Virus record (IMG/VR): IMGVR_UViG_3300032282_001387
Coordinates: 1 to 48,260 of that record
DNA length: 48,260 bases
From: a virus
Strand: one strand, 5' to 3'
A model generated the notes under the pieces. That model was not told where the DNA came from. It did not search any database and was given only the letters and a program-made list of their open reading frames with translations. Below, one piece after another: positions 11,901 to 19,315 of this stretch. Numbering within the stretch: the first letter of the stretch is position 1; the number at the start of each line of letters is the position of its first letter. The position numbers and the translations under genes were made by a program.

Positions 11901-13804
11901 GTAACGGTGCGGTTGAGATGATGCTGGGTAACAGCACGATTGCCCGAATTGGCAATACCAAAGAGCAGCCGTACCTGAAAGAGTTGACCGGTGGCGAGAC
12001 ACCTATTCTGGACTTCATGACCAGCGCGGTGCAGAACACCAACATGTTGACCGACATGTCCCTGCGCAATTTGTCCACTAAGAACGCGGTGTATGAACTG
12101 CAAGCACTGGGCATGGCCAAGGTCGGCAAGGGCAACGCAGCGTCTGGCCCCAACGTGGTCAAGTACAAGGAAGACGGCGAAGACAAGTTCGCTTTGCTCG
12201 ATACCGAAGACGTGGTTATTAACGGCAAGCGTTATCCCACTGGCATCCCGGCTGATCTGGTGGTCAAGGGCATGGAGGGCATCCCTGTTCAGAACACCAT
12301 CATTACCAAGCTGATGGGCGGCCCTGCCCGAGCATTGCGCAAGTTCGTGGTGCTCAACCCTCTGTACGCTGCGCGTCAGTTGTTCCGTGACTCGTTGGCT
12401 GCACCCATGCTGTCCGGTGCTGACTTTGCTCCGATCTTTGGAGCGTTGAATGAGGTTGGTTCTGCCACAGGCAAGACACTGACACAGCGCGGTGTTACTG
12501 GCGGTCAAGTGTTTACCGGTACGCAGGAAGACTTGACCATGATTCTGCGGAACATGGCGGCTAACAAGTCCGGTTGGGCCGAAGGTCTGGCTAAGCTGGA
12601 AGCCATGTCGATGGAAGCCGATGCGCTGACTCGTCGTGCCCAGTACAACAGCTACATCAAGCAGGGTCTGTCTGAGATGGAAGCCACGTACATGGCGCTG
12701 GAGTCTATGAACTTTGGTAAGCGCGGCATGAACCCGGCTATGCACACGCTGTCTACAGTCATCCCCTTCTTCAACGCGCAGTTGCAGTCGCTTAACGTGC
12801 TGTTCAAAGCCTTCAGTGGCAACATGCCGTTCAATGAAAAGTTGAAGATTCGTGAGAAGCTGTACGAGCGCGGGCTGATGCTGGCTAGTATGACGATGGC
12901 TTACGCTGCGTTGATGCAAGACGACGAGACGTACAAGAACGCCACGCCTGAACAGAAGTACGGCAACTGGTTTATCCACGTACCCGGCGTCGAGGAAGCT
13001 GTGCGTGTGCCGATCCCATTTGAGATTGGCTACATCTTTAAGGCCATCCCTGAAGCTATCGTCAACAGCATGATGAACGAGCGCGGTGGCGAGGAAGCGG
13101 CCAAAGCCTTCAAACAGATTGCCTTGCAGATTGTCCCCGGCGGTACGTCTTACGGTATGCCGCAGGCTATGAAGCCGCTGCTTGAGGTTGGCTTGGGCAA
13201 GTCGTTCTACACAGGGCGTGACTTGGAGTCTGCGCATGAGCAGTCGTTGGAGCCGGGCTTCCGTTCTCGTGACAACACCACGGCACTGGCCCGCATGATT
13301 GGTGAGCAATTCAATATCTCCCCGATTAAGTTGGATGCGCTGATCTCTGGCTACTTCAGCACGACTGGTTTGGCCTTGGCTGATGCGTTGAGCTTTGCAT
13401 TGCCCGGCCCCGATGTGGAAGCGCCTACGAAGCGTACGTCTGAGATGCGTTTGGTTGGTGGTTTGTTCCAGCCGAAGGATGCTGGCGGCATCATCAATGC
13501 CACGTACGACCGCCTGAAAGAAGCCAAGCAAGTCACGGATACGTACAAGGACTTGGTTGCCAAGGGTCGCACAGCCGATGCCCAGCGGTACCTGCAAGAA
13601 AACTTGCAACAGTACGCTGAGTCTGGCTTAGAGTCGAAGTTCTCGTCCTACATGCAGAAGATTGCCAAGGCAGAGCAGGCAGTGCGCGGGTCTAAAGACC
13701 TGAGCGCCGATGAGAAGCGTGAGCGTCTCGACCGGCTGCGTGAGTTCAAGATCAACTTCGCTAACGACGTGAGGGCGGCGGCAGATAGAACAGCACCCCA
13801 ATAG
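5969..13804 (+). CDS. Giant internal-virion / polyvalent-type protein with gluzincin-like metallopeptidase motif
   Basis: 2611 residues, the largest gene here. Residues about 90-300 are Gly/Ala-rich and hydrophobic (APNIGATIAGAQAGQRLGG), like membrane-active ejection proteins. About 310-1560 is mostly charged coiled coil. Residues 1627-1632 read HEVTGH, a zinc-binding HExxH motif, followed about 46 residues later by EEVLAEMAE, which could supply the third Glu ligand of a gluzincin. Residues about 1800-2520 resemble the large polyvalent protein domain LPD38: LNPLYAARQLFRDSLAAP near 2127, then PFFNAQLQSLNVL, then hydrophobic helices. Such giant proteins are packaged in podovirus heads and injected with DNA; the peptidase could remodel host wall or host proteins. 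Zinc binding and virion location are inferred. No clear Shine-Dalgarno site precedes the ATG. Confidence 0.8.
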   Translation: MAKYLNLPNGTSVEVPDEMSYGEAMAKAQQQFPEAFAPKEKPRTGIGAALSRGLEGLVSSGQTSYEALTGSPEEAARRGLQRGAKMAEKYPEQVSLEKVKQAYEKSGLLSAAGEALGQVPAALAEQAPNIGATIAGAQAGQRLGGMFGAPGRLIGAGVGAAVPGLAQMFGSNIERQAAEQQKEGKPIEISRGAAAAAAVPQAALDVAGTFIPLGGRLVSKLTGVPEKALVGRTAEQAQKLADERLYTTLAKGLGVGVMAEVPTEVAQQMLERAQAGLSLTSPDALKEYGETAYQVSLLAPLGGAGRVVERAGARADIVQKQQAEMADQRAQEAIDAETAAVAERERKAQPDYALSVEQQYNDLIAKRDEIDARIKAPITKGDLAAEQVRNEAKREKKELLGSDETKSLISEYNQLKSSGAFTQIEADRAAKQAEEKATEQQRLAAELQRLGTQKQQQADTDRRQALLQGQIEGEPEVDLLEAARTRKAFKAPKPTADIQGLVNFLLADPVRAQEALAKRTEFPGLTKQQNEAVLGAVELELQQDREIEAKKAEQRAGMLGTQMAGQANTNLLGAARERGPGAVPEIVGLQRIGEKNRPTETEQGTPSIRKGTVTGEGTQGKLISERLKSAQDMLAEGEEETMSPEDEAMVDNLIKTLPLGDRIIAPGQVQRGEGYSNYAERSNLLTMLKFARETRNRPEAARIIQELRKLETPSEVAGTGEATRAGAENLNEVLGAANMTEARAAEAAAERHINDQNTAMLGYVRFLESMRRGKLVLPQSAQNRLDALRNEYLESHLAELDERRAAFGMPPMADWERGEARARVMEGFNKIEADWGKKETTFDNVLAVQKEIRKNIYDNLTNAAKRFQTEQQNQIAEKTTTGTGRRIATPDNLKLTERKQAESTEDIITRLLDTMGQRQRAVPTAAIKPAQKVGSLADIGKLMEPEKAAGALQPFSAKMVDTLERIQNWLPQTTDAEFKAMARDLVQQIEAGNEPNQFDLRDLNEKIRGFEEAGQSVTRPGATPEELQRTSAQQQGTLFPEAEVAVGRATPANFQRMLDSKNIQGLRQAIADQKQANIDVLQDLQKTIPSAQNLLAKAEIKTIKARAKVKTLDERAKEDQTDEEIKKAWADAAREVIAAETAMQSIPRRMAYLIEIRDSLAKLNKTDKQTLIALIDEALNFASNPDTPAALRDSLEVKEFKELKQWLDADKVNAEIKRLDNLYKAAKKAVEPARAKLQAALDKYDQEGLIRESLEREHQKALDALKKAEAAEREAKNAVREQEQENKTVEEDAKETDRKYKEALLRAQSGMGLPGIRVEEDMAAMRKKVQGLRGAMGSLEDQVNAEKDPVRKQELQEKYLAKQQELEQLTPPKQVTELRTPEAEQTAKEAEDRAAAQQAGIDARRRARTGEAAPKLPTRLQGPVARLGTTQRITQTGTKRDKDNVRRAEQILNVVTKSRADLKELQDRMKFLRDTGKAKVSNRYTPLFKKLETREDQLKNRLARAEKAQAKVQTEQKQTSEALASSQRQAKPYKKDVVYRPVSAEGPGMQTAAVKRLLARLTEGWENVPPIEVVDSFDGLPEAIKEQARADGVAGQIPGLYDPETNKVYLVADRLHTGEDVVATVAHEVTGHFGLRSMLGRDYTAKMDDIYNGNAAVRARADAKLAEMPSLTQQTATEEVLAEMAEQPPTEDTRSALRKIFDAIKDWFKRFTGETVSDAAVQQIVANARSHVIEGGESRIGEVSGKALYRSPAPTYANPTLARAGAVANKTIAKQRGVMDAIKEEGAGLKLMTQFVDRFAPLEKLSKYMEGHKGLQMMYYARMYDQRMNFVSQSVGNGALRRVEKTRPDGKKEFIIESTPGASLKGVVNILKRGNDLVGSAEGNSQLFSMYLIAKRAERVGLAKLNYGGQVTEADLDDVRRAVAGTPGLKAIYDAAQSEYNSYNRDMLQFAVDSGALSAKTREELIKAGDYVPYYRERNGAVEMMLGNSTIARIGNTKEQPYLKELTGGETPILDFMTSAVQNTNMLTDMSLRNLSTKNAVYELQALGMAKVGKGNAASGPNVVKYKEDGEDKFALLDTEDVVINGKRYPTGIPADLVVKGMEGIPVQNTIITKLMGGPARALRKFVVLNPLYAARQLFRDSLAAPMLSGADFAPIFGALNEVGSATGKTLTQRGVTGGQVFTGTQEDLTMILRNMAANKSGWAEGLAKLEAMSMEADALTRRAQYNSYIKQGLSEMEATYMALESMNFGKRGMNPAMHTLSTVIPFFNAQLQSLNVLFKAFSGNMPFNEKLKIREKLYERGLMLASMTMAYAALMQDDETYKNATPEQKYGNWFIHVPGVEEAVRVPIPFEIGYIFKAIPEAIVNSMMNERGGEEAAKAFKQIALQIVPGGTSYGMPQAMKPLLEVGLGKSFYTGRDLESAHEQSLEPGFRSRDNTTALARMIGEQFNISPIKLDALISGYFSTTGLALADALSFALPGPDVEAPTKRTSEMRLVGGLFQPKDAGGIINATYDRLKEAKQVTDTYKDLVAKGRTADAQRYLQENLQQYAESGLESKFSSYMQKIAKAEQAVRGSKDLSADEKRERLDRLREFKINFANDVRAAADRTAPQ

Positions 13805-13964
13805 CCCCACCAAGAATGCCCGGGGCAGCCCGGGCATTCAGCACCCTGTGAGTGACGGCCTGCTTTAGGCCGTACTCAACTAACGGTGCAGGGTCGAGGC
13901 AGGGTATGAAGAACGCCTGCCCCTTCTTAAGCTGCGGCCAAGGGAAGTGGTATCGAGTCAGCAT
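13761..13964 (-). CDS. Small phage protein (67 aa) overlapping the 3' end of the giant gene on the other strand
   Basis: Starts at an ATG inside the end of the primase gene with GGGGA upstream; a GTG at 13979 is a weaker alternative. The N-terminal sequence YHFPWPQLKKGQAFFIP matches a pattern I know from small phage proteins (Y-[PH]-F-x-x-[LM]-x-x-G-[QD]-[SA]-FF-[VI]-P), followed by a helix and a basic segment. The C-terminal 14 codons run antisense over the last 44 nt of the giant gene. Its place as last gene of the leftward operon fits a real gene. Function unknown. Confidence 0.6.
   Translation of the reverse strand: MLTRYHFPWPQLKKGQAFFIPCLDPAPLVEYGLKQAVTHRVLNARAAPGILGGAIGVLFYLPPPSRR
13814..13839. 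other. Strong 11-bp hairpin between the converging operons
   Basis: GAATGCCCGGG and CCCGGGCATTC form a perfect 11-bp stem with a GCAG loop, starting 9 nt after the stop of the giant gene. There is no U-tract on either strand. It may act as a bidirectional transcript-end or stability element. It also lies within the small minus-strand gene at 13761-13964, where it encodes an ARAAPGIL stretch. Confidence 0.65.
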
Positions 13965-16827
13965 CTGATTCCCCAACACGGCGACGAATCTTTATCGCAT
14001 TGACGCGCATCTGCGGGCCTTTGGTTTTCGACGTCATGTCCTTCTTCATACGCTCCACAAAGATGCCTTCGATCTCGCCAAGCTGATTGCAGAACGCCGC
14101 GTAACCAAAGCTCATGGTGGCACAGTATGCCTTGAGCAAAGACTCTTCGATGTAGTAGTCAATGAACCCGGGCGTTAGCTCGTGCTCAATACGACCTGCA
14201 ATGCTTGTGCGTGTGATGGTTTGGTCGATCTCCTGACCCCCGCCAAGCTGCGCCAGCAAGCCGCCATCGCTGCGCTTGACCACCACGAAGCGACCAAAGT
14301 GTTCCCCAGTGTAGGAATTGAGCACGTCCTCGGCAGATCTGCTGCTGGCCTTCATGGCCTTGCGCATGTACTTGACCGCATCCTTGTAGGCTTGAATGAT
14401 CTCGCGCATGGGCAGGTCGATGATGCCAGCGTACTTCTTGCTCCATAGGATGCCAGCCGCTACGCCAGACCCGATGCCAGCCATCCAGAACCGCTCGTCG
14501 TTGGTGGCGTTGAACTCTTGGTACATACGCGCCACGGTGTCGTTGGTCAGGGGGCCAAGCACTTCTTCGTTGTTGACCATGTAGTCGATCATCATGAACC
14601 CAGCGGTGCCGTAGTTCTCCTGCAATGACTTGATGATCTCGACCTCGTGTGGTTCCCACGACAAGGTGTCCTCCATCAGAATCTCCAGCAAGCGGCGCAG
14701 TTCACCCTCGGCAGCGTGCTTGCGCCCGCCAGTCAAAATGTCAACCATGTGGGTATTGGATGACAGTAAGGCATTGGTCTGCCATGTGGATAAGTTCAAG
14801 CGCTCTTTGTTGGAGCCAGCCTCCATACGCTCCTTGCCTTTGCCCTGCGTCATGTCCAGCAGGAACTCGGGCAACCACTCAAAGCTATCGCGGTTCTTAG
14901 ACGTGATTTCATCGGTGATAAGGGGGTGGCATTGGAGCAAGCCCAAACGCTGCTGCATGGCCACAGGAGACGTGCTCTTGCCGGTACGGTAGTGACCGGG
15001 GTGACCCCACACAGACGCCGCTGCTTCCAAGGCTAGGGATTTACCCGTACCCGACTCGGTTGAGGCGCAGTGGAAGGTCATGCCGAACAGCTTGGTGTAG
15101 CGCATCAGGGGTGAGCCAGCACCGGCAAGCATCACGGCTAAGTGCTTGTACATCTTCTTGGCGATCAGCAGGTTGACAAACTTGCGCCAGTTCTCGATGG
15201 TGCCCGATGGTTCTGTGAACGATGCCAAGTTCTCCAGCCCCGGCATGGGGAGCGTTACGGGTGTGCGGCCTTTGGTGAAGATGCGCCCCGCAAATACGTA
15301 CGAGCCATCGGGTTGCCAGCCGTAACTGCTTGGAACCTTCACGGCCACCTTGCTGGTACTGGCTTCCTCGACGCAGGCGCGTACATAGTCAAACAGGTTC
15401 TTGTCGTTGCCCTGCCCAAAGCTGGCAATCACGTTCTGCTGAGCCAGCGCCTTGACTGTCTCGTCCTTGGATACCACAGCCTTCTGCGCCATGATGAGGT
15501 CTGCTGGCCCCTCTGGGCGCATGGCTACCAAGTGGACTGAGTGTTCACCGTGGGTGTTGAGAATGTCCACCACGAACAAGTCATAAGGCAACACCGCCAC
15601 CAGTTTCTTCGCCTTGCTGCCATCGTCTTGCTCGACCATGCGCTCCACGTAGATGCCGCCCTTGTCGCCATAGGCGTAGCCTTTTGGCGCAGGCGGTCTG
15701 CGGATGGTTCGCGTCTCGTCGGCCACAACGTCGCTGGCAGAAGAAATGTTGATAGGGATCTCCTTCTCCTCGGTCGATACCTTGACCTCACGCCCCAGTG
15801 CCAGCGGGTTGGTGATGCTGCCCCAGTGTTTGCACAGGTGGCAGATGCCCGGGTTCTCCGAATCAAATTTGATACAGGGGTATGGCCCCTTGATGTCGCG
15901 CAACTTCTGGTGCATGCGGTCTGGTGGGTAGGGGTGCATCTGGCTGAGCCATCCCGCCGCTTTGTTACCGTCCTCACACTTCTGTGTGATCGAGAGCAGA
16001 CCACGCCACAGCGGCTCCATGCCGTCATCACTGGCGTTCTCGATGTAGTAAGCCAACTGACCGCAGCCATCACCACGCTGAGTAGCCAGCCAGATCGTCT
16101 TGAACTTGGTGGTGTTGTTCTCGAACAGCTTGACGCTGGTAGCCGAGGGTGCCTTGGATGGGCGTACACCGGGCAACTCAATGACGTTCTTTGGCGCTTC
16201 GTATGCGGGCGATGTCAGCTTGTCGTTGATGACTCGGGCAAGGTCAGCGAACTCAAACGTGTCACCTTCGGCTAGTAGGCGCACGGGGCGCGGCGTGGGG
16301 TACTTCTCTTTGAAGTTGGTTGTCCCCGGCACTCGCAGCACACGGGCGGCATCCGCCGTCACGGTCATGTCGATCGCCATCTTCTCCTGTTTGCACAGGC
16401 GCTTGAAGTTCTCGGCTACCGGCTTCCATGTGGTGATGTCGATGGTTTCGGTGAAAGGCCAATACACATGCAAGCCCCCGCCTGACCCAACGATGTAAGG
16501 GCTACCGAGTTCCGATAAGCCCACCGATTCCATAAAGTTAGTAAGTGCTAACGCCGCTTCTTTCTTACTGGCGTAGCCATCCATGTCAATGAACAGGGAC
16601 TTGATGAACTGTGCGTTCTCAGCCAGCCGGTTGTCGGGCGTCTTGTAAGTTGCCAGTGCAAAGTAAACATTCTTCTTTTGCGCATGCCATGCCTCGACTG
16701 GGGGCATTACGTCTGCAAGTGTCTCCTCATGTTGGTGCTCCTTGTATGGAGATGAAAGCTCCGCCACGCAATACGTGCCGTGTCCGGCAGATGGCAGAAC
16801 CGCCGCTAAAAACTCCAGCGGTGTCAT
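13927..16827 (-). CDS. Primase-polymerase / helicase fusion protein
   Basis: 966 residues. The N-terminal domain looks like an archaeo-eukaryotic primase (AEP, 'bifunctional primase/polymerase'): the catalytic acid pair is in FIDMDGY (D81, D83), followed by SGGGLHVYW (115-123, H120) and the ARVLRVPGTTNFK segment (161-173). Around 330-345 a CHLCKHWG motif may bind zinc. The C-terminal part has a Walker A, STESGTGKS (K596), then LITDEI as a likely Walker B and a sensor-like segment with LLSSNTH, as in D5/DUF927-type superfamily 3 or related AAA+ helicases. The likely role is origin melting, primer synthesis and fork unwinding for the phage. The start follows AAGGATCGCT. It is downstream of the HTH and small genes in the leftward operon. 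Confidence 0.88.
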   Translation of the reverse strand: MTPLEFLAAVLPSAGHGTYCVAELSSPYKEHQHEETLADVMPPVEAWHAQKKNVYFALATYKTPDNRLAENAQFIKSLFIDMDGYASKKEAALALTNFMESVGLSELGSPYIVGSGGGLHVYWPFTETIDITTWKPVAENFKRLCKQEKMAIDMTVTADAARVLRVPGTTNFKEKYPTPRPVRLLAEGDTFEFADLARVINDKLTSPAYEAPKNVIELPGVRPSKAPSATSVKLFENNTTKFKTIWLATQRGDGCGQLAYYIENASDDGMEPLWRGLLSITQKCEDGNKAAGWLSQMHPYPPDRMHQKLRDIKGPYPCIKFDSENPGICHLCKHWGSITNPLALGREVKVSTEEKEIPINISSASDVVADETRTIRRPPAPKGYAYGDKGGIYVERMVEQDDGSKAKKLVAVLPYDLFVVDILNTHGEHSVHLVAMRPEGPADLIMAQKAVVSKDETVKALAQQNVIASFGQGNDKNLFDYVRACVEEASTSKVAVKVPSSYGWQPDGSYVFAGRIFTKGRTPVTLPMPGLENLASFTEPSGTIENWRKFVNLLIAKKMYKHLAVMLAGAGSPLMRYTKLFGMTFHCASTESGTGKSLALEAAASVWGHPGHYRTGKSTSPVAMQQRLGLLQCHPLITDEITSKNRDSFEWLPEFLLDMTQGKGKERMEAGSNKERLNLSTWQTNALLSSNTHMVDILTGGRKHAAEGELRRLLEILMEDTLSWEPHEVEIIKSLQENYGTAGFMMIDYMVNNEEVLGPLTNDTVARMYQEFNATNDERFWMAGIGSGVAAGILWSKKYAGIIDLPMREIIQAYKDAVKYMRKAMKASSRSAEDVLNSYTGEHFGRFVVVKRSDGGLLAQLGGGQEIDQTITRTSIAGRIEHELTPGFIDYYIEESLLKAYCATMSFGYAAFCNQLGEIEGIFVERMKKDMTSKTKGPQMRVNAIKIRRRVGESDADSIPLPLAAA

Positions 16828-16839
16828 AGCGATCCTTGG

Positions 16840-17031
16840 TTATTGGTTCAGGAAAAGGTCGAGTTGGCGGTCGTCTTTGGGAGGGAACTCGTCGAGGGGC
16901 GCGAGTGCCATGAAGCGGCGCAGTAGTTCTGTCTGCCAGTCAATAGGCAGATTTTGATTCGAGTCAATCATCATTGCGCAGTATTTGATGAGTTCCCTGT
17001 TATTCAGGGTGCGAGGTTGTATTCTTGACAT
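16840..17031 (-). CDS. Small hypothetical protein (63 aa)
   Basis: ATG at 17031 with a good GGAG six bases upstream; a TTG four codons earlier would lie on the SD itself. The sequence is polar (SRIQPRTLNNRELIKY at the N-terminus), helical, with an acidic/hydrophobic C-terminus ending LDLFLNQ. Such a QLDLFLNQ-like tail resembles a sliding-clamp-binding peptide (QLxLF), which would fit a replication role. This is an inference from six residues. It overlaps the preceding gene by 28 nt. Confidence 0.6.
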   Translation of the reverse strand: MSRIQPRTLNNRELIKYCAMMIDSNQNLPIDWQTELLRRFMALAPLDEFPPKDDRQLDLFLNQ

Positions 17032-17282
17032 AGCGTTCTCCAAGCGTCTTGTTTGTTTTTGGAATGTTGCATGATATGCAACATGCCCTCTACCCGGTAC
17101 CGGTAAGCTACGAATACCTCTGTGCCCGTAAACCAGTTATAAACGGTCTGACGTGTCACACCCAAGGCATCCGCAATTTTGGTCACGGGGATGTCGTAAT
17201 GAATAGCCCAACGCCCTAGCTGGTTCCCCAGCGTCTTAGGCGTCTTCGCTACATCATCAATTATTTTTTGGGAATAAGCCAT
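17004..17282 (-). CDS. Helix-turn-helix DNA-binding protein (92 aa)
   Basis: Starts at ATG 17282 behind GGAAAG. Residues about 32-52 (PVTKIADALGVTRQTVYNW) form a clear helix-turn-helix of the XRE or Fis-like kind, followed by FTGTEV and a basic helix. It lies within the replication operon and overlaps both neighbours (26 nt upstream, 28 nt downstream), so it is translationally coupled. It could be the regulator that binds palindromic sites in this genome, but nothing in the sequence proves that. The fold is confident; target and role are unknown. Confidence 0.75.
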   Translation of the reverse strand: MAYSQKIIDDVAKTPKTLGNQLGRWAIHYDIPVTKIADALGVTRQTVYNWFTGTEVFVAYRYRVEGMLHIMQHSKNKQDAWRTLCQEYNLAP

Positions 17283-17772
17283 TGTTACTTTCCTTGCCGT
17301 TGCGGTGGGCAAACTGCGTCTGTAGCACAACGCCATAGTCGAAGTTGTCACCAAGGCACTGCTGGATGTAAACCTTTTCAGGGCCGTAGGCTTCCACGTC
17401 ACCGTTGTAGGTAAACACTTTGTGCGGCACAGACAGCGCACCGTTGGCAAAGTCATAGCCCTGCACAGTGGGACGCCACATGCCGCTGAACTTGGTCTTG
17501 TTAACGCCACGATTGGGCATGCGCTCCACCAGTTCCCACCAACGCAATGTCGGCAGTTGATTCGAGCGCACCAGCCACTGCGGCCCGGTGTTGGGTACGT
17601 CCACCCAACCTTCATCGTTCTTCTCTGCAAGGCACAGCCAGATCAAAGCGCGGGCCATTGTCTGATTGATCTTGCGGGCGTAAATCTTTCCCCAACGACC
17701 ACACACCGGACAGTAGCTGCCGTCGTGTTCAATCGCAGTGCGCCACGATTCTTGTAAATCTCTCAATGTCAT
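17257..17772 (-). CDS. Hypothetical protein with N-terminal CxxC
   Basis: 171 residues, with a canonical GGAGAAAACAA before the ATG. CPVCGRWGKIYAR at 21-33 is half of a zinc ribbon; a second Cys pair is not obvious, so metal binding is uncertain. The middle is rich in Trp (WLCLAEKNDEGW, RWWELVERM). The C-terminus is polar. The overlap with the next gene (26 nt) points to co-translation. I have seen such proteins next to phage primase genes, but no function is known to me. Confidence 0.7.
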   Translation of the reverse strand: MTLRDLQESWRTAIEHDGSYCPVCGRWGKIYARKINQTMARALIWLCLAEKNDEGWVDVPNTGPQWLVRSNQLPTLRWWELVERMPNRGVNKTKFSGMWRPTVQGYDFANGALSVPHKVFTYNGDVEAYGPEKVYIQQCLGDNFDYGVVLQTQFAHRNGKESNNGLFPKNN

Positions 17773-17882
17773 TTGTTTTCTCCTTATAGGTGGGGGTACT
17801 CGCTGCGTCTGTGATAGCTAAACGGGACGGAGTTGCACCGCGACCTGACACCCGCACAGCATCCGCTTTCCCCCCGATTTAA

Positions 17883-18869
17883 TTACTCGTCATCCCAATC
17901 AGCCACGATGTCGGCCAGCTTGCTTTTCTTGGCAGGCACAGCAGTCTCTTTGGCTTCGGGCTTGCGCACTTCTGGCTCGTCGTCAGCATCGGCAACAGGC
18001 GCGGCTTTCTTGGCCTTGGTCTTGGCTTTAGTCTCGGCCACAGCAGCGGCTTCGTCTTCTTCAGCCATCTCGGCAACAGTCTGCACAGGTGCAGCCGCAG
18101 GACGGGTACCACCAATCGACATCGGAGCGGGCTTGCTCACACCATCGGCTTGCGCCACGGTCATGTTGATGGCTTGATCGGCATCCTTGGTAGCGCCTTG
18201 ACGCTGGGCACTGGCGTACTCGTCATCATCCAACCAACGCACAGGAGAGAAGAACAACTTGGGCGACTCGGCCTTGGTGTCGAACTTCATGCGGGTCACG
18301 ATGGTGTCGAGGTTGACCGGAGGAGTCTGTGCAGCTAAGTAGCGGGCGTATGCCTGCAAGGGGCGCTTCTCACCGTCTTCCTTACCGAACAGGCTAGTGG
18401 CAGGCAAGGTCAGTTGCAGCACGTCGCCATCGGGGTTGTTAGCCAGCACCACAGCCAGACGCTGTTGGTAACGGCAGGCACGGCTTTGACCTTGGCCCGA
18501 ACCGGCAATGTTCTGCGCACACTGTGAGCAGTTTTTGGATTGTGGCTCACTGATAGATGCGTCAGGCTTCTCGCCGTCATTGCTCCAGCAGTCAGGGCCG
18601 GACACCTTCTCGGCATCGTACTTGGCAGCGTAGAACACGCGGGCTACCTTGGGCGCGGCCTTGACGATAATCACATCGAGGTGACGCTCTTCGATCGAAG
18701 CGATCTCTTTGCCGCCAGCGACCAGACGGAACACGCCGCCTTTGATCGACACGCGCTTGGTGCCTACGCCACCTGCACCACCCATCAGGGCTTTGGTTGT
18801 GTCGGACAGTTCCGCATTACGTGCGAAGGCAGGAACTTGGGAAGGGTTAAACATTGTGATGTTGCTCAT
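17883..18869 (-). CDS. Putative single-stranded DNA-binding protein
   Basis: 328 residues, ATG at 18869 behind AAGAGAGAAAG. The body (1-240) looks like a beta-rich core with an internal Cys cluster (GPDCWS, then NCSQCAQN, then ACRYQQR), possibly one zinc site. Next is a 75-residue Ala/Lys/Glu-rich linker and an acidic tip, DIVADWDDE. A flexible linker with an acidic terminus is the hallmark of phage and bacterial SSBs (T7 gp2.5, T4 gp32, E. coli SSB), used to recruit partners. The zinc-like cluster recalls gp32. The gene sits between helicase and primase genes. SSB assignment rests on architecture and context, not on a recognised OB-fold motif. Confidence 0.55.
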   Translation of the reverse strand: MSNITMFNPSQVPAFARNAELSDTTKALMGGAGGVGTKRVSIKGGVFRLVAGGKEIASIEERHLDVIIVKAAPKVARVFYAAKYDAEKVSGPDCWSNDGEKPDASISEPQSKNCSQCAQNIAGSGQGQSRACRYQQRLAVVLANNPDGDVLQLTLPATSLFGKEDGEKRPLQAYARYLAAQTPPVNLDTIVTRMKFDTKAESPKLFFSPVRWLDDDEYASAQRQGATKDADQAINMTVAQADGVSKPAPMSIGGTRPAAAPVQTVAEMAEEDEAAAVAETKAKTKAKKAAPVADADDEPEVRKPEAKETAVPAKKSKLADIVADWDDE

Positions 18870-18882
18870 GGTTCTTTCTCTC

Positions 18883-19284
18883 TTAGGTTGGTTTGCGAAC
18901 GGAAATGTCGTACTCCGCATTGGAGTTCAGACCGGGTGGCACGAGGCCGGGGTTTTCTTCAAGGAACTGGCTCATGTTGGTTTGGGCAATGCGCTTCTCC
19001 AACAAGTCCACCACGCGATGCTCAAGCACGAACTCTTTGAACGAGTCCCAGTCTTGCGTGTTGTAGCGGGTCTTGACGGATAGAACGACCGTGCCTTCGT
19101 TGGTACGAACAGACGTGACGCCCAGCGCCTTCATCTGATCCTTCATGGCATTTTTCAGTTCGTCTTGCTGCGCCTTGAGTGCTTCCACTTTCGTGTCGTA
19201 CTCTTGGGTAAGCGTTGCTATCTGCGATCGAATCTTGCGGTAGATTTTCGCAAGCCGATCCAGCGGGATCACTTCATCTGACAT
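18883..19284 (-). CDS. Hypothetical protein, coiled coil plus C-terminal beta domain
   Basis: 133 residues; GGAGAAGCAA precedes the ATG. Residues about 8-55 form a strong coiled coil (YDTKVEALKAQQDELKNAMK). Residues 56-130 look like a small beta-rich domain (SVRTNEGTVVLSVKTRY) with a helix and a PGLN turn. The same layout is seen in phage Gp157-like and Gam-like host-nuclease inhibitors, and a position between helicase and SSB-like genes would fit DNA-end or recombination functions. This is analogy of architecture only. Confidence 0.7.
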   Translation of the reverse strand: MSDEVIPLDRLAKIYRKIRSQIATLTQEYDTKVEALKAQQDELKNAMKDQMKALGVTSVRTNEGTVVLSVKTRYNTQDWDSFKEFVLEHRVVDLLEKRIAQTNMSQFLEENPGLVPPGLNSNAEYDISVRKPT

Positions 19285-19315
19285 TTGCTTCTCCTATAAA
19301 GCTGTTTTGTTTTGT

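Noticed and set aside
10214-13609. Open frame of over 1100 codons on the minus strand opposite the giant gene
   Set aside because: It is antisense to a well-supported gene, has no ribosome site, has low-complexity Leu/His/Gln content and no domain. Such frames arise from biased codon use (rarity of certain codons opposite).
15155-15180. Plus-strand TTGACA as possible promoter
   Set aside because: Inside the primase-helicase gene on the other strand, with no -10 at proper spacing and no plus-strand gene beyond.
15738-15765. Partial match (ATGTTGATAGGGA) to the 17-nt repeat
   Set aside because: Only 13 nt match and it is fully coding in the primase gene, so it may be chance; mentioned as weak support only.
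17090-17110. CCGGTACCGG self-complementary stretch
   Set aside because: Lies within codons for YRYRV in the HTH gene, short and single, so probably chance.
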